DNA of 64,000 bases from Gammaproteobacteria bacterium (lineage in GTDB: Bacteria; Pseudomonadota; Gammaproteobacteria; JAJPIJ01): positions 124,001-188,000 of the forward strand of contig JAJVIQ010000003.1 of NCBI GenBank assembly GCA_022071965.1, in the 5' to 3' direction. Both the position numbers and the translations under genes were made by a program. Below, piece by piece: positions 52,960-63,004 of the stretch (its first letter is position 1; every line of letters starts with the position of its first letter). The notes under the pieces were generated by a model, which was not told the origin of the DNA, made no database searches, and saw nothing but the letters and a program-made list of their open reading frames with translations.

Positions 52960-55900
52960 TCAGACGATCAGCTCCACCGGTGAGACGGCCACGCCCTGAG
53001 CATACTCGATCCCGAGGTCCTTCGCCTTTGCGAGCGCCGCCTTGTTGTCGATGCAGTCGGCGATGGCCGGCATTCCGAAGTAGTGCGCCATCTCCACCGC
53101 CGACTTGACCAGCGCGGCATCGCCCCTGTCGTTGGCAATGTCGCGGGTGGCCATGCGGCCGATGCGAACCAGGTTGACCTTCAGCGCCGCGACGCGGCTG
53201 AAAGATGACGCCTCGCCGCCGAAGTCACCATACAGGAAACGGCAGCCGTACTCGCGCAGGGCGTTGACCAGTTCGGTGATCTCCAGGTTGGCCTCGGCAC
53301 CCGGCGCCTCGGTGATCTCGAAGCAGAAGCGGCCGGGCGGCGCCGCGGTGCTGATGAACTCCTCCCCGATGAACGTGGCGGTGGCGGGGTCGCGCAGCGA
53401 TTCGGCCGTCAGCACGATGACGCACATCCCGCCGGCCGGCAGCCGCTCGGGATTGTCCACGACCCAGCGCATGGCCGCGCGCACGAGCCAGCGGTCGAGG
53501 TCCGTGGCGCGCTGAAGTTGCTCCGCGGCCGCACGCAAGGCGCGGGCGCTGACACGGGTGCCGCCCGGCAGCTGCATGGACGGCACCAGTTCCATGTGGG
53601 TGGGCAGCTGCGAGGAGCCGCCCTGCGACTGTGGCACGATACGCTGCAGCGCCAGGCGGAGGCGATCGTTGTCGAGCGCCACGCGCAGGTGCTCGCCGAG
53701 CCGGCCGGTCACGCGTGATCCCGCGTCGCCCTCCTCGTCCACGTGCACTATGCGTATCGGCGCGCTCCCCGGCGCCTGGGCGAGTGCCAGCGCCGCCTGG
53801 GCAGACTTCAGGATCTGCTCGGCGTTCGCCGGTTCGGTGCTGAACGGGACTAGGCCGGCGCGGGCCTTCGCGCCGCCGCCGGCGACGTCGTCTTCCCCGC
53901 CTTCGAGGAGCTTCAGCACCTTTTCGATGGTGGCGTAGCCGCGGCCCTGGGAGTGGTCGCGCAGCAATACCCCGAAGCGGTTCTCGCCGAGGCGCGCCGC
54001 CTGCGCCTCCGGCGGCAGGTCGACCCTGAATCGCGCGGCGCGCTCGCGCAGCCGCTGCTCGCGCTCGGCCTCGGGCAGCGTCTGCACGGCGGCCGGCTCG
54101 TGCACCTCGACGAACGCGACGACCTGGCTTTCCTTCTCCTGTCTGGCGACCGTCAGTGCCTGGTCGACCTGCTCGGTGAAGGCCTTGTCGTTCAGCAGGT
54201 GCGTGACGACATCGGAATGGACCTGCTGCTCGAGCCGACCGTGCAGGGCCTCCAGCGACTTGACCATCGCGCGCTCGACCGTCGGCAGTGGCACATCCTC
54301 GATCAGCCGCGCCGCGCCGCGACGCAGCTGCATCGCCAACTCCTGCAGCCCGAAGCTGCCCGCCTTCTGGCCGGTCGGATCGGCGAAGACGTAGGATCCG
54401 CCGTCCTCGTCGGCCCATGCCAGGCTCAGCAGGCGCTGCTGAGGACCACTGCCCAGCATGATCTCGTCGCCGACCTTCAGGCGGCGCACACGGTTTATCC
54501 ACGCCATCCAGTCCTCGCCGAGCGTGCTGGTCTGCATCCGCGCCTCGCCGCCCGTGGCCTCCTTGCGTCGGGACTTCATGAACTGCGCCTGCGCCTCCGC
54601 GGCACGCGTGAGATCGGCGAGATTGCGCTGCGCCTCGCGCTCCTGCTCCGCCAGCAGCACCTCCAGGCGCTCGTCGGCCTCGTTGAACACGGCCGGGTTC
54701 TCCGCCGTCTCGTTGACGACCTTGTCGACGATGAAATCCAGCTCGGGCAGGATCGACTCGCCGCCGTCGCCCTTCCTGGCCGAACGCACGCGCGAGAGGT
54801 TGTTCAGCATCCGGCGCGCCGGGTGATCGGTACGCTCGAAAAATTTCTTGTCCGACAGCGCCACCATGTTGACCGGGCGCCGCAGCTTGCGCAGCAGCGG
54901 CTTGACCTCCGGGATGACGCGCGGGTCGCTGCCGATCGCATTGAACAGCTCGAGCACGAGCTCGAGCAGGTCCCAGTCCGCGTCGCGCACGGCCTTCGGG
55001 GCCGGCGCCGCCGGACCCTGCGCCGCCAGCACACCCTCCAGCTGCGAGCGGGAGAAGGTGGAGGCCAGGCTGCCCGCCTCGCCGCCCGTCATCTCCAGCG
55101 CGCGCAGGGCCGAGCCGATCTCCCCGAGCGTGTAATGCGCCAACGATCCGGAGGTCGCGGCGCCGAAACCGTCGACTGTTGCACGTCCCGGCAGGCTGCC
55201 ACGCTGCAGATCGCGTCCCAGACCGAACAACGTGTGCGCGGCCTGGAACGCGTTGACCGGTGCCACCATCAGCGGCGTGCCCGCGGGCAGCGACGCGGCC
55301 AGCTGTTCGATCTGGCTGGCGATGTTCTGCACTGTCGCGCCGAGATGTGGTGCATGGGTGCCGGCGCCGCCGGTTGCCGTGGTGCCGCCGGTCGTTGCCG
55401 GTCCGCCCGTTTCGGGTCGCCGTCGCGGTGCGCTGCTGGTGACGCGCGGGCGCGGCGTCTCGCCGGCCAGCGGCACGCCGCTGTGGGCGAGAAAGGCGTT
55501 GGTATCCTCGTAAAATCGGCGGATCTCCGGCACTGCCAGCTCCTGGTAGGCGTGCAGCGCGGCGCGCAGGACCTCGGCACCCGGATGCGACCTGCGCAGG
55601 TAGTCGCCGAACTGACGCGCGAGGTAGGCAGGTCCGAAGGGGTTGTTGCCCTTGTCGATGCGCGTCCCGTACAGGAAGGACAGCCGCTGGTTCAACTCGT
55701 AGAGGGCGCGCCCCAGCTCGGTCTCGGCGCGATCGACCGCCTCCGACACCGCCAGGAACTGCTCGAATTCGTCGGTCTCCACCAGGGCGAGACCATCGCC
55801 CAGCGCACTCTGTCTGCCCTCGCCGGGGCGCGACGCCGCGGCGACACCGCGCGTGCAGGCGTGGTCGTACTGCTCGAGCAGCGCGGCGCGCAGCTCGTCG

Positions 55901-56538
55901 CGGATCGCGGCCTGCTTCTGCTTGAGCAGCTGGCCAAACTGCCAGATGGCGCGCTGCAGGGCGGCGTCGACCGTATCGCGCGAGACGTTCAGCAGGAACC
56001 CCTCGACGTTGCTGAAATACCGCTCCATCCAGTGGTTGAACCCGCGCTCAAGGCGCCGCCGGATATCCCGAAGCACCGCCATCCGCTCGATCTTGGTCTT
56101 GTCCTGGGCGCGAACGAGGTCGGGCAGCGCTGGCTCTCCGGCCGGGGGCCGGGTCTGCGCGGCCTGGGTGAGCGCGGCGATGGCGAGCGGATCGGGCTGG
56201 ATGAGCTCGGCGCCGACACCGGAGGTCAGCACCCGTACGACCTGCGCCTTCAGCTCGTGGGCGCTGTCGCGGTTGCCGACGGTGACGGTGAAGTGGATGG
56301 CGATGCGCTCGCCCTGAACCAGCGGGCGCTGCGCGACCATCCCGGCGCCGATCTCGCCCTCGAAGGACACGAAGATGCCGTTGCTGCAGAAGTCGCGAAT
56401 CTTGCAGGCGCGCGACTCGAAGCCTTCCCCGGCGATCAGGGCGTCGAGAAACACCGGGTAGCGCGGTGTGCGCCGCTGTTCAGCGGACGGGGGCCTGTCC
56501 CCCGGTCCGGAACCCCCGCTGAACTCGCCATTCGTCAT
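52960..56538 (-). CDS. PilZ-DUF1631 protein with degenerate GGDEF and EAL domains
   Basis: The 1192-residue cytoplasmic protein begins with a PilZ-like domain (about 20-130: RRTPRYPVFLDALI), continues with a long DUF1631 region (about 150-760) broken by a Pro/Gly/Thr-rich linker near 380-420, and ends with a degenerate GGDEF (about 780-930; the active-site loop reads GENRF) and a degenerate EAL domain (about 950-1190). In the EAL part the motif reads ELV, the DDFGTG loop reads GDFGGE and the catalytic Lys region reads VNLVRIG, so it should not be an active phosphodiesterase; it ends in EYAQGVAVSP, as real EAL domains do. It looks like a c-di-GMP-sensing scaffold. It lies 68 bases before the kinase gene on the same strand. 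Confidence 0.86.
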   Translation of the reverse strand: MTNGEFSGGSGPGDRPPSAEQRRTPRYPVFLDALIAGEGFESRACKIRDFCSNGIFVSFEGEIGAGMVAQRPLVQGERIAIHFTVTVGNRDSAHELKAQVVRVLTSGVGAELIQPDPLAIAALTQAAQTRPPAGEPALPDLVRAQDKTKIERMAVLRDIRRRLERGFNHWMERYFSNVEGFLLNVSRDTVDAALQRAIWQFGQLLKQKQAAIRDELRAALLEQYDHACTRGVAAASRPGEGRQSALGDGLALVETDEFEQFLAVSEAVDRAETELGRALYELNQRLSFLYGTRIDKGNNPFGPAYLARQFGDYLRRSHPGAEVLRAALHAYQELAVPEIRRFYEDTNAFLAHSGVPLAGETPRPRVTSSAPRRRPETGGPATTGGTTATGGAGTHAPHLGATVQNIASQIEQLAASLPAGTPLMVAPVNAFQAAHTLFGLGRDLQRGSLPGRATVDGFGAATSGSLAHYTLGEIGSALRALEMTGGEAGSLASTFSRSQLEGVLAAQGPAAPAPKAVRDADWDLLELVLELFNAIGSDPRVIPEVKPLLRKLRRPVNMVALSDKKFFERTDHPARRMLNNLSRVRSARKGDGGESILPELDFIVDKVVNETAENPAVFNEADERLEVLLAEQEREAQRNLADLTRAAEAQAQFMKSRRKEATGGEARMQTSTLGEDWMAWINRVRRLKVGDEIMLGSGPQQRLLSLAWADEDGGSYVFADPTGQKAGSFGLQELAMQLRRGAARLIEDVPLPTVERAMVKSLEALHGRLEQQVHSDVVTHLLNDKAFTEQVDQALTVARQEKESQVVAFVEVHEPAAVQTLPEAEREQRLRERAARFRVDLPPEAQAARLGENRFGVLLRDHSQGRGYATIEKVLKLLEGGEDDVAGGGAKARAGLVPFSTEPANAEQILKSAQAALALAQAPGSAPIRIVHVDEEGDAGSRVTGRLGEHLRVALDNDRLRLALQRIVPQSQGGSSQLPTHMELVPSMQLPGGTRVSARALRAAAEQLQRATDLDRWLVRAAMRWVVDNPERLPAGGMCVIVLTAESLRDPATATFIGEEFISTAAPPGRFCFEITEAPGAEANLEITELVNALREYGCRFLYGDFGGEASSFSRVAALKVNLVRIGRMATRDIANDRGDAALVKSAVEMAHYFGMPAIADCIDNKAALAKAKDLGIEYAQGVAVSPVELIV

Positions 56539-56590
56539 GATAATTGTTGTCAACGCGCGCGGCCGTTGCCGCCAGGGAGGAATAATAGTG

Positions 56591-59500
56591 TCAGCGGGCG
56601 ATCGACGGCAAACCGGCCGCGGCCGCACGCGGCTCCGCCGCCGGCGGCGTTGCGCCCTGCAGCAGGCTCTTCACCATGAGCCGGTGCACCTCGTCCAACT
56701 CCTCCGCGCATTGCATCCTCCGTCCCAGCATCTGCGCAATGACCGTGCCGGCGCCGTACAGCAGCCGATTGGTCGCCACCGCCGGCAGGCGAGCGTCGGG
56801 CGTCATGATGCCCGCGAGGTTGAGCGGATCGACGGCATTCAGCGCTACCCATTCGTCGTGGACATCGGGGGCATCGTGGTCCGGGACGGCTCTGAGCGCC
56901 GTGACGGCATCCGCATGGGCAAACTGCTCGCCCGCCACGCCGGCGACGAAACGCCCGGAACGTATTTCCCCGCGCGCCTCCAGGCGCCTGAGTACCCTCA
57001 ACAGCTCCCACCACGGCGGGGCCCATGGCTCGCGTTCGGTGAGCCGCCGGAAAAGGATCCCGTAACGGTTGAGCAAGGTTCGGGCCGCATGCTCGAACTC
57101 GGCGGGTCCCGGCGGTTCCGCCGTGGCGCACTCGCGGCTGCTCGACCAGCGTCCGCTGCCGCTCGCGCCGTGGCGGGCCGGATGCTTGGCGCGGCGCATC
57201 AGCTGGCGCAGGCCGTCGAAACTGTCGGCAACCACCGCGCCGGCGGTCACCAGCGCCGCCAGGGCGTGACGCAGACCCAGCTCGTCCAGGCCGCTGGCCT
57301 CGCAGATCTCCTCCGTGAAGCTCGGGCCGCGGCTGGCGAGGAACTCGAACACCCGCTGCGCGTCACGCCCCGCGATCGGCGCCGCATCGAGGCGCTGACG
57401 GCTCGCGGCCAGTCGCTGCCAGACAGCCCGATGGCGTCGGGAAACGAACGCGATCGCCGCACCCCGGATCGATCGATATCCGCCCGTGCCGCCCAGGCGC
57501 GCCCAAGTGATGCGTCCGGACAGGCAGAGGCTGTCGAGCATTGCCGGCTCGTAATTGACGATGCGCGCCGGCAGCAATTCCCGCTCCCACGTCGCCGCCG
57601 GGGCGGGGAACCCCTCGAGTTGCTCGAGCACGCGCTGCAGCGAGACATCGCCGAAGAGGCGCTCGGCCGGCAGCACGTGCTGCCAGCGCAGGAGGAAGCG
57701 GATGAACTGCGTCGCGCTGACCGGCTGTACCGCGCGCCGCAGGCGCTGCATCGTGTAGCTGTGGATGCGCGCGAGCAGACGGCGCTCGCACCATTCCGTG
57801 TCCGTCGCCTCGGGTGTGTAGCGGCCGCGCAGCACGAAGCCCTCGCTCTCCAGAGCGAGCATGGCCTGCTCCAGCCGCGACGCCGGGAGCCCGAGCTCGT
57901 CTGCCAGCGCCGCGACCCGCGCCGGGCCGAGCCCCTGCAGCCGGCCGCGCACCAGCTCGAGCAGCGCGTCCTCGCCAGTCCACGGCCGCTGCGACTCCGA
58001 AGGGGCCGCCACCGGCGGCCGCATCCGCAGCGCGCCGTACAGCGCCTGGAACAGGGGCAGGCGTTCCGCCGCCACCCAGAGGCCGCCGCCGCCCGGCGTG
58101 CGGACCCTCGTCGCGCGCCGTGCATCGACCAGCGCCGACAGCCAGCCGCTCCACGCCGCGCCTCTGGCCCCGGCCCCGCCCGGCGCGGATGGCGGCAACC
58201 CGCGGCGCGCCTCTGCCACCGTCAGGTAGCCCAGCCACATCAGGGCGTCGTGCAGCTCATCGGCGTCGGCGGCATCGGGCCAGGCCTCCGCGCGCACGCG
58301 CGCGATCGCCTCGACGTCGAGGCGCCCGAGATCCGAGGCGCTCTCCGGATCCAGCCAGCGCCGGCTGACGACGGCCTGGGTGCGCCGCTCCTCCAGCGGC
58401 GCATCGTCGAGGAAGGCGTAGGGGCGTGCCGTGAGTATCTCGGCGGCCATCGGGGAGGGCTCGGTCAGGTCACGGGCCACGATCCGCCGCTCGCCGGCGC
58501 GTATCGCGCGCAGCAGTTCCTCCAGCGCCTCGATGTCCATGGCCTCGTACAGGCAGTCCGCGATGGTCTGTTTGACCAGCGGGTGATCGGGGATCTCGCG
58601 CCTGCCGCCGACGATGTTCTCGAAGCAGGCGCGCCCGTCCGGGAACACGACCGCCATCAGGTCCTCGGCGCGCATTCGCTGCAGGCGCGGCGGAACCTTC
58701 CTGCCGCCGCTGCAGCGCGGTACCGCCAGCGCGATGCCCGTATTCCAGCGCCAGCGCGCGTTGAACATCGGCGCGTCGAGCAATGCCTGGACGAGCACCT
58801 CGCGCACCGTATCCGGGTGCAGGAAGCGGTAGACGTCCTCGAGCGGGAAGCTGTGGGTCTCGCCCAGCGACAGGACGATCGCGTCCTCGGTGGCCGCCGC
58901 CTGCAGCTCGAAGTTGAACTTGCGGCAGAAACTCTTGCGCAGGGCCAGCCCCCAGGCGCGGTTGAGCCGGCCGCCGAACGGCGAGTGCAGCACCAGCTGC
59001 ATGCCGCCCGCCTCGTCGAAGAACCGCTCGGCCACCAGCGTCTGCTGGGTCGGCAGCACGCCCAGCGCGCGCTTGCCCGCCATCAGATAATCGATGGCCT
59101 GCTCCGCCGCGGCGGACGGCACACCGGGCTTGGCGCCCAGCCAGGCGAGCAGGCGCTCGCGCGCCGGCTGGTCCGCGGCCTCCGCCTGCCCCCACTCACG
59201 CTCGAACTCCATTCGCAGGCGCGATACCGCGTACGACAGCGCATGCGTGCGTGCCGGCGACTCGCCGAGCCAGAACGGGATCGACGGCGGCTGGCCCTGC
59301 GCATCCTCCACCCGCACCGTGCCCGCCTCCACCCTGAGGATGCGCCAGGAGGTATTGCCGAGCTGAAAGACGTCGCCGGCCATGCTCTCGACGGCGAAGT
59401 CCTCGTTGACCGTGCCGACGAAGGTATCGGCCGGCTCCTCGCGCACCTCGTAGTCGGCGTTGTCGGGGATGGCCCCGCCGCAGGTGACCGCCGTCAGCCG

Positions 59501-60955
59501 CGCGCCGCGGCGCGCGCGCAGGCGCCCGTGCACGGCGTCGCGATAGAGATACGCACTGCGCCGCCCGCGCCGCGTGGTGTAGCCTTCCGCCAGCATGCGC
59601 GTGAGCGATCGGAACTTCTCGCCGTCGACGCCGCGATAGGGCCATGCACGTCGCAGCGTGGCGTGCAGATGCGCCTCGTCCCACTCCTCGGCCGCCACCG
59701 CGGCGACGATGTGCTGCGCCAGGACATCGAGCGAACCGGGCGCGATCTCCAGTGCGTCCAGCTCGCCGCGGCGGACCGCATCGAGCAGTGCCACGCATTC
59801 CAGCAGCTCGTCGCGGCTGGTCGGGAACAGGCGTGCCCTGGGCAACGCGCCCACGGCGTGGCCGGCGCGCCCGGCGCGCTGCAGGAAGGCGCTGATGGAA
59901 TGCGGTGAGCCAAGCTGGCAGACCAGGTCGATGTCACCGATGTCGATGCCCAGCTCCAGCGAGGCGGTCGCCACCATCACTTTCAGCTCGCCGCGTTTGA
60001 GCCGCTGCTCGGCCTTTAGCCGGTGCTCGCGCGACAGGGATCCGTGATGGGCGGCGACCTGTCCGGCGCCCAGCCGCTCGCTCAAATGATGGGCGAGACG
60101 CTCGGCGAGGCGGCGCGTATTGACGAACACCAGTGTCGAACGATGCCCCCCCGCGAGTCCGGCGAGCCGATCGTAGACCTCGGCCCAGACCTCCCCTGAC
60201 ATCACGGCCTCCAGCGGCGAGTCGGGCAACGCGAGCTCGAGGTCGCGATCGCGCTGATGCCCCAGGTCGATGATGCGGCAGGGCAACGGTGCGCCGTCGC
60301 GGCCGACACCGGTGAGGAAGCGTGCGGCCTCCTCGATCGGCCGCTGCGTGGCCGACAGTCCGATGCGTGCCGGCGGCCGTTCGCACAGCGCCGCCAGCCG
60401 CTCCAGCGTCAGTGCGAGGTGCGCGCCGCGCTTGCTGCCTGCCATCGCGTGGATCTCATCGACGATGACGGTACGCGTCGTGCGCAGCATGCGACGGCCG
60501 CCGGCGCTGGTCACCAGGATGTACAGCGACTCCGGGGTGGTGACCACGATATGCGGCGGGCGCCGCCGCATCAGGGCGCGGGCGTGGGCCGGGGTGTCGC
60601 CGGTGCGCACCGCCACCCGGACGTCGACATCGGCGATGCCGGACATCAGCAGCTCGTCGCGTATGCCGGCGAGCGGCGCCTGCAGGTTGCGCTCGATGTC
60701 GTTGCTCAGCGCCCGCAGCGGCGAGACGTATACGACATGGGTCTCCTCGGCGAGCGAGCCCTGCACGCCCTCGCGCACGAGTTCGTCGATCGAACACAGG
60801 AACGCCGCCAGCGTCTTGCCGGACCCGGTCGGCGCCGCGATCAACGCATGGCCGCCGGCGGCGATCGCCGGCCAGGCCTGCCGCTGGCATTCCGTGGGTG
60901 CGCCGAACCGGGCGGCGAACCAGCCCGCCACCGCCGGATGAAAGCCTGCATTCAT
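56591..60955 (-). CDS. lhr: Large ATP-dependent helicase Lhr
   Basis: The 1454-residue protein is a full-length Lhr superfamily 2 helicase: Walker A APTGSGKT (Lys47), DEIHAMAGSKRG, GLSATQRP, and the second RecA domain with AHHGSLSREHR, ASLELGIDIGDIDL and QRAGRAGH, followed by the long Lhr C-terminal region with winged-helix and beta-barrel parts. Lhr unwinds DNA or RNA-DNA hybrids in repair. It is read towards the PilZ-DUF1631 gene with a 52-base gap. The ATG at 60955 begins right at the helicase fold. Confidence 0.94.
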   Translation of the reverse strand: MNAGFHPAVAGWFAARFGAPTECQRQAWPAIAAGGHALIAAPTGSGKTLAAFLCSIDELVREGVQGSLAEETHVVYVSPLRALSNDIERNLQAPLAGIRDELLMSGIADVDVRVAVRTGDTPAHARALMRRRPPHIVVTTPESLYILVTSAGGRRMLRTTRTVIVDEIHAMAGSKRGAHLALTLERLAALCERPPARIGLSATQRPIEEAARFLTGVGRDGAPLPCRIIDLGHQRDRDLELALPDSPLEAVMSGEVWAEVYDRLAGLAGGHRSTLVFVNTRRLAERLAHHLSERLGAGQVAAHHGSLSREHRLKAEQRLKRGELKVMVATASLELGIDIGDIDLVCQLGSPHSISAFLQRAGRAGHAVGALPRARLFPTSRDELLECVALLDAVRRGELDALEIAPGSLDVLAQHIVAAVAAEEWDEAHLHATLRRAWPYRGVDGEKFRSLTRMLAEGYTTRRGRRSAYLYRDAVHGRLRARRGARLTAVTCGGAIPDNADYEVREEPADTFVGTVNEDFAVESMAGDVFQLGNTSWRILRVEAGTVRVEDAQGQPPSIPFWLGESPARTHALSYAVSRLRMEFEREWGQAEAADQPARERLLAWLGAKPGVPSAAAEQAIDYLMAGKRALGVLPTQQTLVAERFFDEAGGMQLVLHSPFGGRLNRAWGLALRKSFCRKFNFELQAAATEDAIVLSLGETHSFPLEDVYRFLHPDTVREVLVQALLDAPMFNARWRWNTGIALAVPRCSGGRKVPPRLQRMRAEDLMAVVFPDGRACFENIVGGRREIPDHPLVKQTIADCLYEAMDIEALEELLRAIRAGERRIVARDLTEPSPMAAEILTARPYAFLDDAPLEERRTQAVVSRRWLDPESASDLGRLDVEAIARVRAEAWPDAADADELHDALMWLGYLTVAEARRGLPPSAPGGAGARGAAWSGWLSALVDARRATRVRTPGGGGLWVAAERLPLFQALYGALRMRPPVAAPSESQRPWTGEDALLELVRGRLQGLGPARVAALADELGLPASRLEQAMLALESEGFVLRGRYTPEATDTEWCERRLLARIHSYTMQRLRRAVQPVSATQFIRFLLRWQHVLPAERLFGDVSLQRVLEQLEGFPAPAATWERELLPARIVNYEPAMLDSLCLSGRITWARLGGTGGYRSIRGAAIAFVSRRHRAVWQRLAASRQRLDAAPIAGRDAQRVFEFLASRGPSFTEEICEASGLDELGLRHALAALVTAGAVVADSFDGLRQLMRRAKHPARHGASGSGRWSSSRECATAEPPGPAEFEHAARTLLNRYGILFRRLTEREPWAPPWWELLRVLRRLEARGEIRSGRFVAGVAGEQFAHADAVTALRAVPDHDAPDVHDEWVALNAVDPLNLAGIMTPDARLPAVATNRLLYGAGTVIAQMLGRRMQCAEELDEVHRLMVKSLLQGATPPAAEPRAAAAGLPSIAR

Positions 60956-61076
60956 GACGCTGATACTACATCAGCGGCGGTCCGGCGTGACGACAGCCAG
61001 CCCGTTCGCCCGCAGCGCGCGGCATGCACCCCGGCGGACTGCCGGTGCGCGCCGGATCAGCGACCATGCCTGCGCC

Positions 61077-61795
61077 ATGCTCAAGCCAATGGCGTTGCCG
61101 TTCAGCGGATTGAAACTCGGCAAGCTGCTCGCCACCGGCGGCACGATGCTGCTCCCGATGTTCACGTACGCCTTCATCTTCGGATGGAAGTACGCCGTGG
61201 GCTTCGTGTGCTGCTCATCTTTTTCCACGAGATGGGACATTACATCGCCGCGCGGCGGCGCGGCCTGAACGTGGGGACGCCGACCTTTATCCCGTTCGTA
61301 GGCGCGTGGATACAACTCAAGGACATGCCTCACGATGCCGAGACCGAGGCCTATGTCGGGATCGCCGGACCGGTTGCCGGCACGCTGGTGTCGCTCGCCT
61401 GCTACCATCTCGCCGGCGTCAACCAGAGTCCGCTGCTGCTGGCGCTGGCGTACGCCGGCTTCATGCTGAATCTGTTCAATCTCATCCCGCTCTCGCCCAT
61501 GGATGGCGGCCGGATCACCGGTGTCATCTCCCCGAGGGTGTGGTGGCTGGGGGTGCCGATCCTCGCCGGGCTGTTCGTGATGAATCCGAGCCCCATACTG
61601 ATCCTGATCGCGGGGCTCGCGGTCCCGCATCTCATGGCAGGCCGCAACGCGGCGTCTGCGAACGCGGCCGAGTATTACGACGTGCCGGCCGCCACGCGCT
61701 GGAACTACGCGGCGTGGTACCTCGGCCTGACCGCCTTTCTCGCCATCATGACCCATGAGCTGCACAACGAGTTGATGGCCCTGCGGGCCCCGTAG
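61077..61795 (+). pseudogene. Site-2 protease family gene interrupted by a frameshift
   Basis: Two reading frames together make one site-2 metalloprotease. The first (from ATG 61077) gives the N-terminal membrane segment up to KYAVGFV at about 61208; the second, shifted by one base, continues with LLIFFHEMGHYIAARRRGL (zinc motif HEMGH), GPVAGTLVSL, NLIPLSPMDGGR (the third zinc ligand) and more membrane helices to the stop at 61795. Inserting one base between 61206 and 61211, for instance a C restoring a GTGCTGCTG run, would make a continuous frame of about 240 residues. This is either a true mutation, a sequencing error, or less likely a programmed shift. Confidence 0.75.
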
Positions 61796-62494
61796 TGCAG
61801 TGCCGCGCCCCGCCGCGTCGCCGCCGGCGCGCCACGTGCCGACATCGCAACACGGGCGGGTCAGGCACACCGCTGCCGTCATGAGCCCACTATCGGTACC
61901 GGTGCGTGCGCGTGGCGAGGATGCCCTCCCTCACCCCCATCGGCAGAGCGCGGGCGCGCGAGATCGGCGGCGACGCGCCGTGACACTCCCCATGTCCGTC
62001 CGCCGTGTCCTTGCGGCCGACGGTCGCCGCCGATCTCGCGCGCCCGCGTTTTCGTCCCCGCCCATCCGCCAATTGAAAATGCTCGAACATCAAACGGGAA
62101 GCCACGACGACGCCATGCGATGGCCGCGCTAGCGAGTGCAGAAACGGTGCCACCTGCGACGGCAGGCCAAGCCCTTGTTCCGCGGAATGCCGGCGGGGAG
62201 GGACGCGCCGATGCCATGCGCCGTCGCCACTTCATGGTGCAGGCGCCAAACCATCGCACAGCGGCGGTGCGCGGGCTCCAGCCATCACGCGGCAGCGGAA
62301 GTCGCGCGCTGGCATATCCGGCTGGTGCAAGCGGCAGCGACTCATTCCCGCAGCGGTCAATATCCGCGCGAGTGATGCAGCGGGACGCATTCGATGCCAT
62401 GCGCGCGGCCCGGCCTCGAGTGCCGGTCTATAATGCCCGCACACCCGTGTCCCGATTCCGTGTGGATGCAACAGGGTCGGACTTCGGATCTGAA
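61796..62494. other. Gene-free region with a long inverted repeat
   Basis: About 700 bases contain no gene that I can support. Short frames on both strands have Arg-rich composition typical of non-coding GC-rich DNA. The clear structure is the 26-bp inverted repeat listed separately. A TATAAT hexamer at 62429-62434 is a possible -10 for the ModE-like gene. Confidence 0.6.
61949..62048. repeat. 26-bp perfect inverted repeat with 48-base spacer
   Basis: The arm at 61949-61974, beginning CGCGGGCGCGCGAGATC, is perfectly complementary in reverse to 62023-62048, with 48 bases between. The next outward pair mismatches, so the repeat has sharp ends. As RNA it would fold into a very stable stem. No gene, terminator T tract or transposase is attached. 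It could be a miniature element, a cruciform-forming site or a double-stranded-RNA structure. Confidence 0.85.
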
Positions 62495-62875
62495 ATGAAG
62501 AAGAGAGCGACCGTACCGGCCCAACCGCGACTGCGCGTCCTGCTGGGCGCCAGTATCGCCATCGGTCCCGGGAAGGCGGACCTGCTCGAGGGTATCGCGG
62601 CGACCGGTTCGATATCCGCTGCCGCCCGGCGGCTGGGAATGAGCTATCGCCGCGCCTGGCTGCTGGTCGATGTCATGAACCGATGCTTCCTGACCCCGCT
62701 GGTCACCACGGCGAAGGGCGGGACGAGAGGCGGCGGCGCCGCCCTCACTCCCCTGGGGGAGGAGGTTCTGCGGCGCTACCGTGGGATGGAGGCACGCGCG
62801 GCCCGGGCGATCGCAGGCGATCTTTCCAGGTTTCGCACCCTGTTGCGCAAACGCCCGGCCGCCTCCTTCCCCTAG
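62495..62875 (+). CDS. ModE-like winged-helix regulator without molybdate-binding domain
   Basis: The 126-residue protein is the N-terminal DNA-binding half of ModE: KADLLEGIAATGSISAAARRLGMSYRRAWLLVDVMN is the LysR-type helix-turn-helix seen in ModE (segments shown: GSISAAARRLGMSYRRAW), followed by FLTPLVTTAKGG and GAALTPLGEEVLRRYR. The molybdate-sensing TOBE/MOP domains are absent, as in other single-domain ModE proteins. It lies 241 bases before modA, so control of molybdate uptake is likely. The ATG at 62495 has a weak ribosome site; an upstream frame is open but without protein character. Confidence 0.83.
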   Translation: MKKRATVPAQPRLRVLLGASIAIGPGKADLLEGIAATGSISAAARRLGMSYRRAWLLVDVMNRCFLTPLVTTAKGGTRGGGAALTPLGEEVLRRYRGMEARAARAIAGDLSRFRTLLRKRPAASFP

Positions 62876-63004
62876 CCTTCGACGCCGCCGCCGTCCCGAC
62901 AGCCATCGAGATGCGGTGCGGCGGCACACGCTCGCCGGCATGACGCCGGTCTGTCCGCAACGGGCATAGACCCTCTCCGCCGGGCTCACGGTTCGCGCCT
63001 CATG

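Noticed and set aside
53953-59908. Two very long plus-strand frames (908 and 1146 codons) opposite the PilZ-DUF1631 and lhr genes
   Set aside because: Both are antisense shadows of well-supported genes with clear domains; their translations lack protein-like patterns.
61800-62153. Small open frames over the inverted repeat on both strands
   Set aside because: They are Arg-rich, have no ribosome site, and the repeat itself makes a complementary amino-acid bias; not convincing as genes.
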